A stretch of 34,988 nt of DNA from an uncultured Marinobacterium sp. (GTDB lineage: Bacteria; Pseudomonadota; Gammaproteobacteria; Pseudomonadales; Balneatricaceae): contig CANMWJ010000029.1 of assembly GCA_947501565.1 (NCBI GenBank), forward strand, positions 1 through 34,988, written 5' to 3'. A program made the position numbers and the translations under genes. The notes beneath the pieces were generated by a model. It did no database searches. It saw nothing but the letters and a program-made list of their open reading frames with translations, and was not told the DNA's origin. Shown piece by piece: positions 34,969 through 34,988 of the stretch (the stretch's first letter is position 1; every line of letters begins with the position of its first letter).

Positions 34969-34988
34969 ATGAAATCAAGAACTAAGCG
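34969..34988 (+). CDS. Start of an unknown gene, possibly an insertion-sequence orfA
   Basis: Only six codons are visible (MKSRTK) before the window ends, after a good GGAAGGTG ribosome site. The small basic start and a short TTGACA-containing leader right after the terminator resemble the left end of IS3-type elements, whose OrfA proteins often begin this way. The visible part is too short to prove this, and any other gene is possible. Confidence 0.3.

Overview
The window is a chromosomal segment of a polarly flagellated gammaproteobacterium. Gene content and order closely follow the Pseudomonas flagellar/chemotaxis region: fliE-F-G-H-I-J, fliK-L-M-N-O-P-Q-R-flhB, flhA-flhF-fleN-fliA, cheY-Z-A-B, motC-D, a ParA-type ATPase and a CheW/ParP-like gene. 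The polar-flagellum genes flhF and fleN, the MotC/MotD-type stator, CheZ and the sigma-54-type promoters all point to a Pseudomonas, Oceanospirillales or Alteromonadales relative. I favour a marine Oceanospirillaceae-like organism, but that is inference only.

Layout. From 1 to 25806 everything is on the minus strand, so transcription runs from fliE (about 25.8 kb) down to the partial CheW/ParP-like gene at the left edge. Genes are packed with gaps of a few bases or 1-17 base overlaps. The exceptions are three promoter-bearing gaps: upstream of fliE, upstream of fliK and between flhB and flhA. Each holds a match to the sigma-54 -24/-12 element. The cluster encodes the MS ring, C ring, export gate and ATPase, hook-length control, placement and number control, sigma-28, the core chemotaxis phosphorelay with methylesterase, one stator, and a polar chemoreceptor-array positioning ATPase. 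No cheR, fliC, fleQ or rod/hook genes are present here.

From 25.9 to 34.9 kb is a different module. A perfect-palindrome terminator at 25939-25964 separates the flagellar genes from a minus-strand set: a DEDDh exonuclease, a cNMP-binding/CBS/DUF294 nucleotidyltransferase-like protein, a large SLC5 sodium:solute symporter of the VC_2705 type and its small DUF4212 partner. Divergent from these, on the plus strand, is a 1312-residue CrbS-like hybrid histidine kinase whose sensor region is itself an SLC5 transporter. Relatives of this set belong to the acetate switch (control of acetate uptake and acetyl-CoA synthetase) in Vibrio and Pseudomonas. A strong terminator follows the kinase, and the window ends inside the first codons of another gene that may be an insertion-sequence orfA.

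No stretch longer than about 300 bases lacks a gene. The longest gap, 30645-30918, is the divergent regulatory region. I saw no tRNA, rRNA or CRISPR array. The least understood items are the repeated FliM-like peptides in the CheA linker, the hexamer tract in the CheW/ParP-like gene, the terminator that doubles as a possible fliE promoter, and the unexplained exonuclease/DUF294 pair beside acetate genes.
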